Origin: Acidovorax facilis
Lineage (GTDB): Bacteria > Pseudomonadota > Gammaproteobacteria > Burkholderiales > Burkholderiaceae_C
DNA: 64,000 nt
Direction: 5' to 3'
NCBI RefSeq assembly: GCF_023913775.1
Contig: NZ_JAMXAX010000013.1
Span: 1 to 64,000, forward strand
Within the stretch, counting starts at the first letter, position 1, and each line of letters opens with the position of its first letter. Below are positions 7,924 to 17,109 of this stretch, one piece after another. Both the position numbers and the translations under genes were made by a program. Below the pieces are notes generated by a model. The model saw nothing but the letters and a program-made list of their open reading frames with translations. It had not been told where the DNA came from and ran no database searches.

Positions 7924-9549
7924 GTGTCCTACGCCCCAGAAACCCGGCGCCGCCGTACCTTTGCCATCATTTCCCACCCCGACGCGGGTAAGACGACGCT
8001 GACGGAAAAGCTGCTGCTGTTCTCGGGCGCGATCCAGATCGCAGGCGCGGTGAAGGGCCGCAAGGCCAGCCGCCACGCCACCTCCGACTGGATGGAAATC
8101 GAAAAGCAGCGCGGCATCTCGGTGGCCAGCTCGGTCATGCAGATGCTGTACCGCGAGCACGTGATCAACCTGCTCGACACCCCCGGCCACAAGGACTTCT
8201 CGGAAGACACCTACCGCGTGCTCACGGCCGTGGACTCGGCCCTCATGGTGATCGACGCGGCCAACGGTGTGGAAGCACAGACCCGCCGCCTGATCGAGGT
8301 CTGCCGCCAGCGCGATACGCCCATCATCACCTTCGTCAACAAGATGGACCGCGAAGTGCGCGACCCACTGGACATCATGGACGAGGTGGAGCGCGAGCTG
8401 GGCATGCCCTGCTGCCCCATGACCTGGCCCGTGGGCCAGGGCAAGAGCTTTGGCGGCATCATCAACCTGCGCACCAAGACCATGACGGTGTTCGAGTCCG
8501 GCAGCGAACGCCGCCCACAGGACTTCGAGGCCATCCCCTTGTCGGACGAGGCGACTCTGCGCGCACGCTTTGGCGCCGAGTTCGACGCCGCGCTGGAGAG
8601 CATGGAACTGGCCGTGGGCGCATCGCCCGCGTGGGACCATGAAGCCTTCCTGGCTGGCAAGCTCACCCCCGTGTTCTTCGGCTCCGGCGTGAACAACTTC
8701 GGGGTAATGGAAGTGCTCGATGCCCTGGTGGACATGGCCCCTCCCCCCGGCCCGCGCGTAAGCACGCTTGAAGTGAACAAGCAACCCGTGGTGAAGACCA
8801 TCCAGCCCGAAGACGAAGGCTTTGCCGGGGTGGTGTTCAAGGTGCAGGCCAACATGGATGCCAACCACCGCGACCGCATCGCCTTTGTGCGCGTGGCCTC
8901 GGGCAAATACACGCCGGGCATGAAGCTCAAGGTGCAGCGCACCTCCAAGGAGCTGCGCCCCACCAGCGTGGTGACCTTCATGTCGCAACGCCGCGAGGCC
9001 GTCGAAGAAGCCTACGCAGGCGACATCATTGGCTTTACCACCCACGGCGGCGTGCAGCTGGGCGACACCATCACCGATGGTGCCAACCTGCAGTTCACCG
9101 GCCTGCCCTTCTTCGCGCCCGAAATGTTCATGACCGTGGTGCTCAAGAACCCACTGCGCACCAAACAGCTCCAGCAGGGCCTGGCCCAGCTGGGCGAGGA
9201 AGGCGCGATCCAGGTCTTCAAGCCCGACGCAGGCGGCAACATGCTGCTGGGCGCCGTGGGCCAGCTGCAGTTTGAAGTGGTACAGCACCGCCTCAAGGCC
9301 GAGTACGACGCCGACGTGCGCCTGGAAGGCTGCCAGTACACCGGCGCGCGCTGGATCACCGCCGACAACGCGGCCGACCTGCGCGCGTTCACCGACGCCT
9401 ACCCGCTGCGGCTGGCGCACGACGCGGCCGACACACTGGCGTACCTGTGCACCAGCCCGTATGACGTGCGCCTGGCGCAAGAGCGGTTTCCGAAGATCCA
9501 TTTCCACCCGCTGCGCGAGCATGCGGGGTTGGCGCTGCAGGGCGCATAG
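7924..9549 (+). CDS. prfC: Peptide chain release factor 3
   Basis: RF3 is the GTPase that removes RF1/RF2 from the ribosome after peptide release. The 541-aa product has the G1 motif SHPDAGKTT, the switch region RGISVASSVMQ, G3 DTPGHKDF and G4 NKMD, then the domain II/III regions typical of RF3, at full family length. The start is GTG 7924 (SYAPETRRRRTFAIISHPD follows), with AGGA seven bases upstream. It is divergent from ahcY and appears to be transcribed alone. Confidence 0.96.
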   Translation: MSYAPETRRRRTFAIISHPDAGKTTLTEKLLLFSGAIQIAGAVKGRKASRHATSDWMEIEKQRGISVASSVMQMLYREHVINLLDTPGHKDFSEDTYRVLTAVDSALMVIDAANGVEAQTRRLIEVCRQRDTPIITFVNKMDREVRDPLDIMDEVERELGMPCCPMTWPVGQGKSFGGIINLRTKTMTVFESGSERRPQDFEAIPLSDEATLRARFGAEFDAALESMELAVGASPAWDHEAFLAGKLTPVFFGSGVNNFGVMEVLDALVDMAPPPGPRVSTLEVNKQPVVKTIQPEDEGFAGVVFKVQANMDANHRDRIAFVRVASGKYTPGMKLKVQRTSKELRPTSVVTFMSQRREAVEEAYAGDIIGFTTHGGVQLGDTITDGANLQFTGLPFFAPEMFMTVVLKNPLRTKQLQQGLAQLGEEGAIQVFKPDAGGNMLLGAVGQLQFEVVQHRLKAEYDADVRLEGCQYTGARWITADNAADLRAFTDAYPLRLAHDAADTLAYLCTSPYDVRLAQERFPKIHFHPLREHAGLALQGA

Positions 9550-9918
9550 CCCGCACAAGAGGGGGAAATTCTTGCGCAGTCAGCCGATCAATTTCTCCAT
9601 GGCGCCGCTTTGCACCAGGACTGGCATCGGCTCCACCATTTCCGCACTGGCCCTGGTCGGTGCGGACTGGCTGCTGCTGAAGACTTTGACCAGAGGGCGT
9701 GATGTGCCTGGGAGTGTGGGCGGCAGAAGGCATCGAAGCGAAACGTGCGAAAACCGGGGATCGCGTGGTGCTACCGACAAGCCCAGTGCGGGCCCCTGGG
9801 CGCGGGAGGTGGTACCACGCGAGACCGGTTTATTGCGCGTTGCAGCCGATGCGCCTTCTGCCGCCCGCACTCCTAGCCACTACACGCCTGCAGCGCTCAA
9901 CTTCCTGCGTCATTGGCA
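9550..9918 (+). other. Intergenic region between prfC and membrane protein gene
   Basis: About 370 bases without a supportable gene. I found no terminator with a U tract, no repeat copy and no clear promoter boxes. The short open frames here look like high-GC noise. Confidence 0.5.
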
Positions 9919-11382
9919 ATGGATGCTCCAGCATTGAAAGCCGCGCGCCTCGCGCTGCGCACACACATCGACCGCCACCCCTGGATCGAGTGTCTCAGCG
10001 CCACACTGCTTCTGTCTCTGCTCACCCTGCTGGTGCATGGCGCATCACTCCAGGGATCTTGGCGCTGGGATGACGGCGCTCACCTGAGCTACGCCGCCCA
10101 ATACACACCCTGGCAATATTTCTTGGAGCCCCACATTGCCCAAGGGCACTCCAGCGCCAATGTCGCTCCATGGAACCTGCTGTTCTACGACATCAACCTG
10201 AGCTTGTTCGGCATGGCCGCCGCTGGCCACTACGCGCACTTGCTTCTGCTCGTGGGGCTGGGAGCCGCGTTGTTCTATGCCGTGTTGCGAGAGTGGGTGG
10301 AGCCCCTGCCCGCGCTGATCGGCGCCGTTGCGCTGTTGCTTGGCAAGCCCACTGCCCACATCGCGGCGGGCCTGATGCATGGGCACTATGCGACCGGCTT
10401 CGTGTTCGCCATGCTGTCGATACTGGGCTGGACCCGGTATCTCAAAGGCGGGCGCGGATACTGGCTGGGGCTGTCGGCCCTGGCCTACCTGCTGGCGACT
10501 ACCTGCAAGGAAGTCTATGTACCCCTGGTCGTCCTCTTGCCCTTCCTGCCCGTGGGCACGCGGCCGCAACGGGTGCGTGCTCTGATACCGTTTGTGCTGA
10601 TTGCACTGGTCTACATAGGGTGGCGCTACCTGCTACTGGGGCGCCTCGTGGGCGGCTACAGCCAGGGGGTTTTCGATGCCAGCGAGGCCCTGCGCCAGTT
10701 GCTCCGGGTTCCCAAATTGCTCCTCGGCTCCAAACCGCCCGGCAACATCCTTGCCGTTGTATTTCTCGGCCTTCTGTGTCTTGCGGCCGTGAAGCGCCGC
10801 CTCCATGCGCCTGTTTTCTTCGTGTCCTTGGGCATCGTCCTGCTGCCGCTGATACCGCTGACGGCCTTTCCGGGAATTCACAGTCCGGACCGTTACCTGT
10901 TCGTGCCGTGGGTGGCGTTTTCAGCCTGCCTGGCGGTCGTCTGGCCGCGAGAGACGCGCCCGGTTTTTGCCCTTGTTGGAGGCGCAGCGCTTGTTGCGGC
11001 CCTGGCAGGTGTGCATGCGCAGGAGAAACAGGCGCTCAGGCCCAACCTGGCGTATTGGGACACGCTGTACCGCTTTGCCCTGTCGCTCGACAAAGAGCGG
11101 CAGGCCATATTCGTAGTCCCTGAGTTCGGAGGCACCGATGATGGATACAAACGCTCTGTACTGATCCGCGCCAGAAACACCGCCGACCTGTTTGCGCCAA
11201 AGCCGCAGCCAGGCGATTTGCATGTCGTGGACGAAAAGGGCCGTGGCCTGGAACAGGTCCCTTTGGCCACCCTGCAGCTATTCGAGTTCCGTGGTGGGGA
11301 CATGGTGCCCATGCCCCCCGAAAGGGTCGCAGAGAAACTCCCGAGCCTGGCGCGTGGGCAACCTGCCCAAAGTGTCCGTTAG
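9919..11382 (+). CDS. Polytopic membrane protein, possible GT-C-type glycosyltransferase
   Basis: A 487-aa integral membrane protein of unknown function. It has about ten hydrophobic segments, for example LSATLLLSLLTLLVHGA, HLLLLVGLGAALFYAVL, LIPFVLIALVYIGWRYLLL and FALVGGAALVAALAGVHA. The first loop contains WRWDDGAHLSYA, with adjacent acidic residues just after TM1, as in GT-C glycosyltransferases that use polyprenyl-phosphate sugars. The C-terminal 110 residues are a soluble domain (from about LRPNLAYWDTLYRF). The start is ATG 9919; a TTG two codons earlier is in frame. No sugar-polymer genes are adjacent, so the glycosyltransferase idea is tentative. Confidence 0.7.
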   Translation: MDAPALKAARLALRTHIDRHPWIECLSATLLLSLLTLLVHGASLQGSWRWDDGAHLSYAAQYTPWQYFLEPHIAQGHSSANVAPWNLLFYDINLSLFGMAAAGHYAHLLLLVGLGAALFYAVLREWVEPLPALIGAVALLLGKPTAHIAAGLMHGHYATGFVFAMLSILGWTRYLKGGRGYWLGLSALAYLLATTCKEVYVPLVVLLPFLPVGTRPQRVRALIPFVLIALVYIGWRYLLLGRLVGGYSQGVFDASEALRQLLRVPKLLLGSKPPGNILAVVFLGLLCLAAVKRRLHAPVFFVSLGIVLLPLIPLTAFPGIHSPDRYLFVPWVAFSACLAVVWPRETRPVFALVGGAALVAALAGVHAQEKQALRPNLAYWDTLYRFALSLDKERQAIFVVPEFGGTDDGYKRSVLIRARNTADLFAPKPQPGDLHVVDEKGRGLEQVPLATLQLFEFRGGDMVPMPPERVAEKLPSLARGQPAQSVR

Positions 11383-11471
11383 AAGCAGCCATCTCTTCGT
11401 CCACAGAAAAAGGTGCAAGCCCGAGCGACAGCCCTCCGCGACTTTCACCAACGCCCCCTCTCGCCATCCCT

Positions 11472-12293
11472 ATGCCTTCTGGTTCCCCCATGCTTCCGTT
11501 GAGTACCTGGAATCCTCCCGCCCGCCTCGTCGGCCTGCTCACCGACATCGACGACACGCTGACCACGGAGGGGGTTGTGCCTGCGCACGTGGTGCAGGCG
11601 ATGGAGTCGCTCAAGGCCCGGGGACTGGCCGTGATCCCCATCACGGGTCGCCCCGTAGGCTGGAGCGAGCCCTTTGCGACCGCCTGGCCTGTGGATGCCA
11701 TCGTGGCCGAGAATGGTGCTGTGGCCCTGCAGCGCTCTCTGGACAAGCGCGATGCGCTATTAAAACGATATCAGCAGGATGCAGCCACGCGCGCAGCCCA
11801 TTTCGCCCGCATGCAGCAAGTGCTGGCTGACATCGAAGCCAGGGTGCCCGGCGCCCGCCGCGCGACCGACTCGCCCGGACGCGAAACGGACATCGCCATC
11901 GACCACAGCGAGTTCACACACCTGCCCCAAGAGCGGATCGACCAATGCGTGGCGATCCTGCGCGCCGCAGGCATGAACGCCACCGTGAGCAGCATCCACA
12001 TCAACGGCTGGTTCGGGGCGCACAACAAGCTGGAGGGCGCGCGCTGGATCGTGCGCGAGTTGCTGGGACGCGACCTCGACGCGGAGATCGACCGCTGGGT
12101 GTATGTGGGCGACTCGACCAACGACCAGCTCATGTTCGAGCACTTCCCCCACAGCGTGGGGGTGGCCAACATCGCGCGCTTTGTGCCACAACTGCAGCAC
12201 CTGCCGCGTTATGTGACCCAGGGCGAACGTGGCGCGGGGTTTGCCGAAGTGGCGCGGGCGATCCTGGCGGGTCTGGATCGCGGCGGGAGCTGA
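11472..12293 (+). CDS. HAD-IIB family hydrolase
   Basis: A 273-aa haloacid-dehalogenase-superfamily phosphatase of subclass IIB (Cof type). Motif I is LLTDIDDTLTTEG (about residues 22-34) with the nucleophile and acid aspartates. Motif II is ITGRPVGW. The C-terminal motif IV is VYVGDSTNDQLMFEHF. The cap region in the middle (about 90-190) fits C2-cap enzymes that act on sugar phosphates. Substrate is unknown; sucrose- or mannosyl-phosphate phosphatase-like enzymes are possible. ATG 11490 is an alternative start, and neither start has a clear ribosome site. It lies 90 bases after the membrane protein gene on the same strand. Confidence 0.85.
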   Translation: MPSGSPMLPLSTWNPPARLVGLLTDIDDTLTTEGVVPAHVVQAMESLKARGLAVIPITGRPVGWSEPFATAWPVDAIVAENGAVALQRSLDKRDALLKRYQQDAATRAAHFARMQQVLADIEARVPGARRATDSPGRETDIAIDHSEFTHLPQERIDQCVAILRAAGMNATVSSIHINGWFGAHNKLEGARWIVRELLGRDLDAEIDRWVYVGDSTNDQLMFEHFPHSVGVANIARFVPQLQHLPRYVTQGERGAGFAEVARAILAGLDRGGS

Positions 12294-12316
12294 GCCTGAA
12301 GCAGCCTTGGCCGAGA

Positions 12317-12380
12317 AATTTGAATAAAAATACGGCCTAGCGCTTGATGGATGTGCGCAAATAGCTATATTTTTAATAGC
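12317..12380 (+). repeat. Dispersed AGCGCTT-hairpin repeat, copy 2
   Basis: Begins AATTTGAATAAAAATACGGC, continues CTAGCGCTTGATGGATGTGC and ends GCAAATAGCTATATTTTTAA TAGC. It sits between two convergent genes (HAD hydrolase and ROK regulator), and its AT-rich flank and hairpin could help end transcription. Confidence 0.75.
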
Positions 12381-12405
12381 AAACCTTCACAGTCCCATGC
12401 TCTTC

Positions 12406-13647
12406 TCAGGCCTTGAGGAAGATGTCTGTATCCGGCGCGAAACACGCATGCAGCGGCAGCAGCGCTCCGCCCAGCGCGCGGGCGTCCGAGCCCATGGTGC
12501 CCAGCTCCAGCCGGGGGGGCTGGTGCAGGCCTTCCCAGTTGTAGTCGGCCAGCGCGTGGCGGGCGCTCTCGCACAGGGCCTGCAGCAGCTCGGGGGCTGC
12601 GGCGCCATCGACCACCACGGCGTCCAGATCCAAAAACGCGGTGGCCGAGACGATGCAGTGCGCCAGGCCCGCCGCAGCGCGCGCAATCCAGCCCCGGCTG
12701 TGTTCCAGCCACGGGGCCTGCAGCACACGCTTGTCGTAGGCGGCCATAGGGTCGAGGCCATGTTCGCGAAAGCGCTGCTCCAGCTCCCACAGCGATGCCT
12801 GGCTGATGAGCTGCGCCGGTGCCTGGCCCGGCTGGGCGGGTGACAGCGGCAGCGAAGCCACCGCACCCGCGTTGCCATGCAGACCGCGATGCAGGTGCGA
12901 ATTGATGACCAGCCCGCCGCCCACAAAGGTGTCCATGAACAGGTACAAAAAGCTCGGGATGTCGCGCCCGCGCCCCTGCAGCAGCTCGGCCACGCAGGCG
13001 GCGGAGGTGTCCTTGGCAAAGGACACAGGCAGCTCGGTCATCTGCTGCACCTGCTCGGCCAGGTCGATGTTGTTCCAGGCTTCGGACTGCGCCTCGGTCA
13101 GCCCCAGCATGCGGTGCCAGCCGCCCAACTGGAACGGCGCGGCCACGCCCACACCCACCACGCGCGAGCGCAGCGGGCCCAGGCCGTCGAGCAGCTGGTT
13201 CAGGTGCGTGCGGATGGCGGGCAAAAGCACGTCGATGTCGGGGAAGGCGTAGTCGAGCACGATGCGCTCGCGCACGTGGCCGGTGAAATCGACCAGCAGC
13301 CAGTCGGCACTGCGGCGGCCGATCTTGATGCCGATGGCAAAGGCGCCGTCGGGGTTGAGGCCAATGGGCACCGAAGGCTGGCCCACACGGCCGCGCACCG
13401 GGGCTTCGCGGCGCAGCAGCTGGTCTTCGTCCAGCCGCGCGGTGATGAGGCCGATGGTCTGTGCCGTGAGGCCCGTGACCCGTGCCATCTCGGCCTTGGC
13501 CAGGCTGCCGTGGGTGCGCAGCGCCTGCAGCACAACGCGCTCGTTGAACTGACGCAGCCCCACATGGTTGGAGCCGCGCTGGCGCAGCAGCGCGGGGCTG
13601 GCGGCAGTGTTGTCAACGGCGGGTAGGGATGCGTCGGTGTCCAGCAT
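12406..13647 (-). CDS. ROK family transcriptional regulator
   Basis: A 413-aa ROK-type protein with an N-terminal winged HTH (VVLQALRTHGSLAKAEMARV then TGLTAQTIGLITARL, about residues 37-72) followed by the actin-like ROK fold (AIGIKIGRRSADWLLVDF; GVGVAAPFQLGG). Such proteins repress sugar genes and release DNA on binding a sugar. It lacks the CxCGxxGCxE zinc cluster usual in ROK proteins. The position and cluster resemble FrcR beside frcBCA. It reads in the same direction as the transporter genes, 13 bases after the mutarotase stop, so it is probably the last gene of their operon. It may act at the palindrome at 17098-17122. Confidence 0.88.
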   Translation of the reverse strand: MLDTDASLPAVDNTAASPALLRQRGSNHVGLRQFNERVVLQALRTHGSLAKAEMARVTGLTAQTIGLITARLDEDQLLRREAPVRGRVGQPSVPIGLNPDGAFAIGIKIGRRSADWLLVDFTGHVRERIVLDYAFPDIDVLLPAIRTHLNQLLDGLGPLRSRVVGVGVAAPFQLGGWHRMLGLTEAQSEAWNNIDLAEQVQQMTELPVSFAKDTSAACVAELLQGRGRDIPSFLYLFMDTFVGGGLVINSHLHRGLHGNAGAVASLPLSPAQPGQAPAQLISQASLWELEQRFREHGLDPMAAYDKRVLQAPWLEHSRGWIARAAAGLAHCIVSATAFLDLDAVVVDGAAAPELLQALCESARHALADYNWEGLHQPPRLELGTMGSDARALGGALLPLHACFAPDTDIFLKA

Positions 13648-13660
13648 GGTGATGAAACGA

Positions 13661-14113
13661 TCAGGCGTTCAGAGTGTCGCCGATGACGCCCTTGCGCAGC
13701 AGGAAGTTGCCCCAGGGCTGCAGCTCGCCCGTCACAACGATCGCATAGGCCTTTTTGACGAGCTCGTAGAACGCAAAACGCTCCACGCCTTCGGCCTGCT
13801 CGCTGGTCACGCCCTCGCGTGCGAGCACGTCCATGGTTTCGCGCTGCAGGGCCGATCGGTACGGCGCCTCGGTGCCGCCCACCTGCATGTAGGCCACAGG
13901 GTGCGGCACGTCCTGCGCCAGGGGCAACACACTGGCCACCGCTTGCACGGCACGCGCCATGCCAATGCCGGGCAGGCGCAGCACGGGCTTGCGCGCGCCC
14001 AGGCTCATGGCGGTGAAGTTGGCGTCGGCCAGCACGATGGCGTCGTCGTGGCCCATCTCGGCCAGCACCTTGAGCAGGTCGGGGGTCAGCAGGGGGTCAA
14101 TGTTCTTCAGCAT
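13661..14113 (-). CDS. RbsD/FucU family sugar mutarotase
   Basis: A 150-aa protein that interconverts anomers or ring forms of a monosaccharide taken up by the adjacent ABC transporter. The RbsD/FucU hallmarks are an early MGHDDAIVLADANF block, with the catalytic-type histidine, and the C-terminal YAIVVTGELQPWGNFLLRKGV. I prefer ATG 14113 (MLKNIDPLL, the usual family start). ATG 14134 would overlap the ATPase gene end. Sequence alone does not separate ribose from fucose or fructose forms. It is embedded between the ATPase and the ROK regulator. Confidence 0.88.
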   Translation of the reverse strand: MLKNIDPLLTPDLLKVLAEMGHDDAIVLADANFTAMSLGARKPVLRLPGIGMARAVQAVASVLPLAQDVPHPVAYMQVGGTEAPYRSALQRETMDVLAREGVTSEQAEGVERFAFYELVKKAYAIVVTGELQPWGNFLLRKGVIGDTLNA

Positions 14114-14121
14114 GGGGCGTT

Positions 14122-14928
14122 TCAGGCAAGGCATTCGGCGGGCAGGTCAGACGCGGCCATGGCACCGGTCATCACGGCCACGGTATCGCTCATGCTGATC
14201 TTCTTGGGGTTGACGACGGCGGCGCGCTTGCCCAGACGGGCGATGTGGATGCGGTCGGCAATCTCGAACACATGGGGCATGTTGTGGCTGATGAGGATGA
14301 CGGGCAGGCCCTTGTCGCGCACACGGCGGATCAGCTCCAGCACCATGTTGCCCTCCTTCACGCCGAGGGCGGCGGTGGGCTCGTCCATGATGACAACATG
14401 GCGTGCGAACGCTGCCGCCCGCGCTACAGCCACGCACTGGCGCTGGCCACCCGAGAGAGTCTCGACCGCCTGCGTCATGGAGCGGATGCCGACCTTGAGC
14501 TCGGCCATGCGGGCTACGCTTTCTTCCAGCATCTTCTTTTTGTCGAGCATGCGCAGCGCGCTGCCCAGCAGTCCGGGGCGGCGCAGTTCGCGGCCGAGGA
14601 ACAGGTTCTCGGCAATCGTCATGGCCGGGGCCACGGCCAGGTCCTGGTACACGGTTTCGATGCCCGCGCGGCGTGCGTCGATGGGGCTCTTGAACTGGAT
14701 GCGCTGGCCGTCGAGCAGGATCTCGCCTTCGTCGGGCACGGTGGCGCCCGACAGCGCCTTGATGAGGCTCGACTTGCCCGCGCCGTTGTCGCCGATCACG
14801 GCCAGGATCTCCCCGGCGCGCAGCTCAAAGTCGGCGCCGTCGAGTGCAGTAACTTGGCCGTAGCGCTTGACCAGACCCTTGGCCTGCATGACCAGCGGCG
14901 CGTTCGTGGTGTGTGGGGAGGTGGTCAT
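14122..14928 (-). CDS. Sugar ABC transporter ATP-binding protein (FrcA-like)
   Basis: A 268-aa ATPase that drives sugar import. It has Walker A GDNGAGKSS, the signature LSGGQRQ, Walker B VVIMDEPTAALG and the H-loop ISHN. It is a single ATPase domain, unlike the two-domain RbsA/XylG, and so matches FrcA of the fructose-type CUT2 transporters. The start at 14928 leaves two bases after the permease stop, which indicates tight coupling. The open frame continues upstream across the permease gene, but that part is a shadow. Confidence 0.92.
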   Translation of the reverse strand: MTTSPHTTNAPLVMQAKGLVKRYGQVTALDGADFELRAGEILAVIGDNGAGKSSLIKALSGATVPDEGEILLDGQRIQFKSPIDARRAGIETVYQDLAVAPAMTIAENLFLGRELRRPGLLGSALRMLDKKKMLEESVARMAELKVGIRSMTQAVETLSGGQRQCVAVARAAAFARHVVIMDEPTAALGVKEGNMVLELIRRVRDKGLPVILISHNMPHVFEIADRIHIARLGKRAAVVNPKKISMSDTVAVMTGAMAASDLPAECLA

Positions 14929-14930
14929 GA

Positions 14931-15890
14931 TCAACGCACTCCTTTGCGCGAGAGTTGGTCGGTGGCCACGGCCAGGATCACGAGGATGCCGGTGACGAGG
15001 ATCTGGTACACCGACGACACGCCCATGAGCGTGAGCCCATTGCGGAACACGCCCACAATCAGCGCCCCCACCAGCGTGCCCAAAATCATGCCGCGCCCGC
15101 CAAACAGACTGGTGCCGCCCAGCACCACGGCGCTGATGGCGTCCAGGTTCTCGGTCTGGCCCGCGTTCGGGTCGCCCGCCCCGGTGCGCGCCACCGACAG
15201 TACCGAGGCGATGCCGTAGAACAGGCCCGCCAGCACATACACACCCAGCAGCACCTTGTCGGTGGCAATGCCGGTGAGGCGCGTGGCCTCGGGGCTGTTG
15301 CCCACGGCGTACACATGGCGGCCGGGCGCAGTCTCGCGCAGCGCAAACCAGGTGACGAGGTACAGCACCAGCATGAGCACCGCGCCCCAGACGATGGCGG
15401 TCTGCCCCAGCTGGAAGGTGTTGCCCAGTGCGGTCATGCCAGCGGGGATGTCGGTGATGGTCTGCGCGCCCGAGTACAACTGCGTGGCGGCAAACGCGAT
15501 GTTGAGCGTGCCCAGCGTCACGATGAAGGGAGGCAGCTTGATCTTCGTGACCAAGAGGCCGTTGATCAGGCCGAACAGCATGGTCACCGCCATGCCGCAC
15601 GCAATCGCCACGGGGGCCGAGAGGCCGTAGTCCGCCGCCATCTTGGTCATCACGATGCCGCCCAGCGCCATCACCATGCCACACGACAGATCAATGCCCG
15701 CCGTGAGGATGACCAGCGTCTGGCCAATTGCGATTACGGCCACGACCATGACCTGCTGCAGGATGAGCGCGAAGTTCTGCGCGGACAGAAAACGTTCGCT
15801 CTGCGTGGCAAAAAAGGCGCACGCCAGGATCAGCGCGATGAACGGCCCCAGCGTGGCCAGGGGCGGTAGTTTGGAAGCGGTCGAGGACAT
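14931..15890 (-). CDS. Sugar ABC transporter permease (RbsC/FrcC-like)
   Basis: A 319-aa inner-membrane permease of the CUT2 (ribose/fructose/xylose) family. It has many hydrophobic segments and conserved blocks such as VVAVIAIGQTLVILTAGIDL, SCGMVMALGGIV, the NPEATRLTGI-like YAVGNSPEATRLTGI and LGGTSLFGGRGMILGTLVGA. It lies between the ATPase and binding-protein genes. It probably works as a dimer with two copies of the adjacent ATPase. Confidence 0.93.
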   Translation of the reverse strand: MSSTASKLPPLATLGPFIALILACAFFATQSERFLSAQNFALILQQVMVVAVIAIGQTLVILTAGIDLSCGMVMALGGIVMTKMAADYGLSAPVAIACGMAVTMLFGLINGLLVTKIKLPPFIVTLGTLNIAFAATQLYSGAQTITDIPAGMTALGNTFQLGQTAIVWGAVLMLVLYLVTWFALRETAPGRHVYAVGNSPEATRLTGIATDKVLLGVYVLAGLFYGIASVLSVARTGAGDPNAGQTENLDAISAVVLGGTSLFGGRGMILGTLVGALIVGVFRNGLTLMGVSSVYQILVTGILVILAVATDQLSRKGVR

Positions 15891-15971
15891 GGCGGCTCCG
15901 TGCGGGTGGACAAAGGGGACGCTCAGGCAGGCCCGTTGCGACTTGCCTGGCGCCTATTCAGCAGAGGCGGC

Positions 15972-16985
15972 TTACTTGGCGCCCCAGCACAGGTCGGTGC
16001 CGGTCTTCACATCCTTGCTGTCCACGCCCGCCAGGGGCTTGGCAGCGATCAGCGTCACACCGGTGTCGGTGTAGCCGCTGACCTTCTTGCCGGTCTTGGC
16101 GTATTCCACGCCTGCCGCCACGCCCATCGCGGCCATGCGCAGTGGGTACTGCTGGCTGGTGGCGGCGATCACACCCTTGCCCACGTCGGCAATGCCCGCA
16201 CAGCCACCGTCCACCGAGACGACGAGCACGTTCTTCTCCTTGCCTGCGGCCTTGAGCGCGTTGTAGGCACCGGCGGCAGCGGGCTCGTTGATGGTGTAGA
16301 CGATGTTGATGTCAGGGTTCTTCTGCAAGCAGTTTTCCATGCCGGTCTGGCCCTTGGCGCGGTCGCCAAAGCTGTCGGCCATGCAGACCACTTCGGCGGG
16401 GCGCGACAGCTCATTGCTCTTGGCATCGTTGGCCTGCAGACCAAAGCCCTTCAGGAAGCCGTTGTGCCGCTGTGCGCCCACCGGGTGGCCGGGGAACAGG
16501 TCCAGCGTGGCAATCACGGGCTTCTTGCCTGCAGCGGCGGCCTTGGCGTACTGGCCGATCAGCTCGCCGGCCTTGTAGTTGTCGGTGGCAAACAGCGCGT
16601 CGGTCGCATCCATGGGCTCGGTGGGACTGTCGAGCGCAATCACCATCACGCCGCGCGCCTGCGCCTTCTTGATCGCGGGCACGATGGCCTTGGCGTCGCT
16701 GGGGGTGATGAGGATGGTCTTGGCACCGGCGGCGATCAGGTTCTCCATGGCCGTGACCTGGCCCGCGTTGTCGCCATCGGTCTTGCCTGCGGCCGACACC
16801 AGCTTGGCACCCAGCTTCTTGGCCTCGGCCGTGGCGCCCTCTTTCATCTTCACGAAGAAGGGGTTGGTCTCGGTCTTGGTGATGAGGCCGATGACGGGCT
16901 CGGATGTCTGCGCCTGGGCCAGGCCACAGGCCAGGGCGCCGGTGAGGGCAAGGGCAGAAAGCGCAAAGGCGGGGGTGCGTTGCAT
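15972..16985 (-). CDS. Periplasmic sugar-binding protein (RbsB/FrcB-like)
   Basis: A 337-aa type I periplasmic binding protein. The signal peptide MQRTPAFALSALALTGALAC ends near LAQAQ. The mature part begins SEPVIGLITKTETNPFFVKM and carries QVTAMENLIAAGAKTILITP and DINIVYTINEPAAAGAYNAL, typical of CUT2 binding proteins. The order of genes (binding protein, permease, single-domain ATPase, nearby ROK regulator and PfkB kinase) resembles frcBCA/frcK/frcR of rhizobia, so fructose, mannose or ribose is a reasonable but unproven substrate. It is the first gene of the reverse-strand operon. Confidence 0.92.
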   Translation of the reverse strand: MQRTPAFALSALALTGALACGLAQAQTSEPVIGLITKTETNPFFVKMKEGATAEAKKLGAKLVSAAGKTDGDNAGQVTAMENLIAAGAKTILITPSDAKAIVPAIKKAQARGVMVIALDSPTEPMDATDALFATDNYKAGELIGQYAKAAAAGKKPVIATLDLFPGHPVGAQRHNGFLKGFGLQANDAKSNELSRPAEVVCMADSFGDRAKGQTGMENCLQKNPDINIVYTINEPAAAGAYNALKAAGKEKNVLVVSVDGGCAGIADVGKGVIAATSQQYPLRMAAMGVAAGVEYAKTGKKVSGYTDTGVTLIAAKPLAGVDSKDVKTGTDLCWGAK

Positions 16986-17079
16986 GGTGTTGTCTCCGGG
17001 TGTTGGGATGGCAGATTCCTGTCGGCCCCGTGCTGCGCGGCTGGCAGGTGAACCACTCTTGTCGGGTGGATGGGATCGA

Positions 17080-17109
17080 ACTATAGTGGCCGACGAGTTA
17101 ATAAATCAA
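17080..17109 (-). promoter_or_regulatory. Putative sigma70 promoter of the sugar transport operon
   Basis: The reverse strand reads TTGATT (17104-17109), an 18-base spacer and TATAGT (17080-17085). The -10 is part of the near-symmetric ACTATAGT, which also offers TATAGT (17082-17087) to the forward strand for the kinase gene. The -35 lies inside the palindrome at 17098-17122. Confidence 0.5.

Noticed and set aside
7753-9558. 601-codon reverse open frame opposite prfC
   Set aside because: prfC has all GTPase motifs on the forward strand; the reverse frame has low-complexity His/Gln/Ala sequence.
14929-15684. N-terminal extension of the sugar ABC ATPase
   Set aside because: The frame is open across the permease gene, but that part is an out-of-frame shadow; MTTSPHTT at 14928 begins the ATPase.
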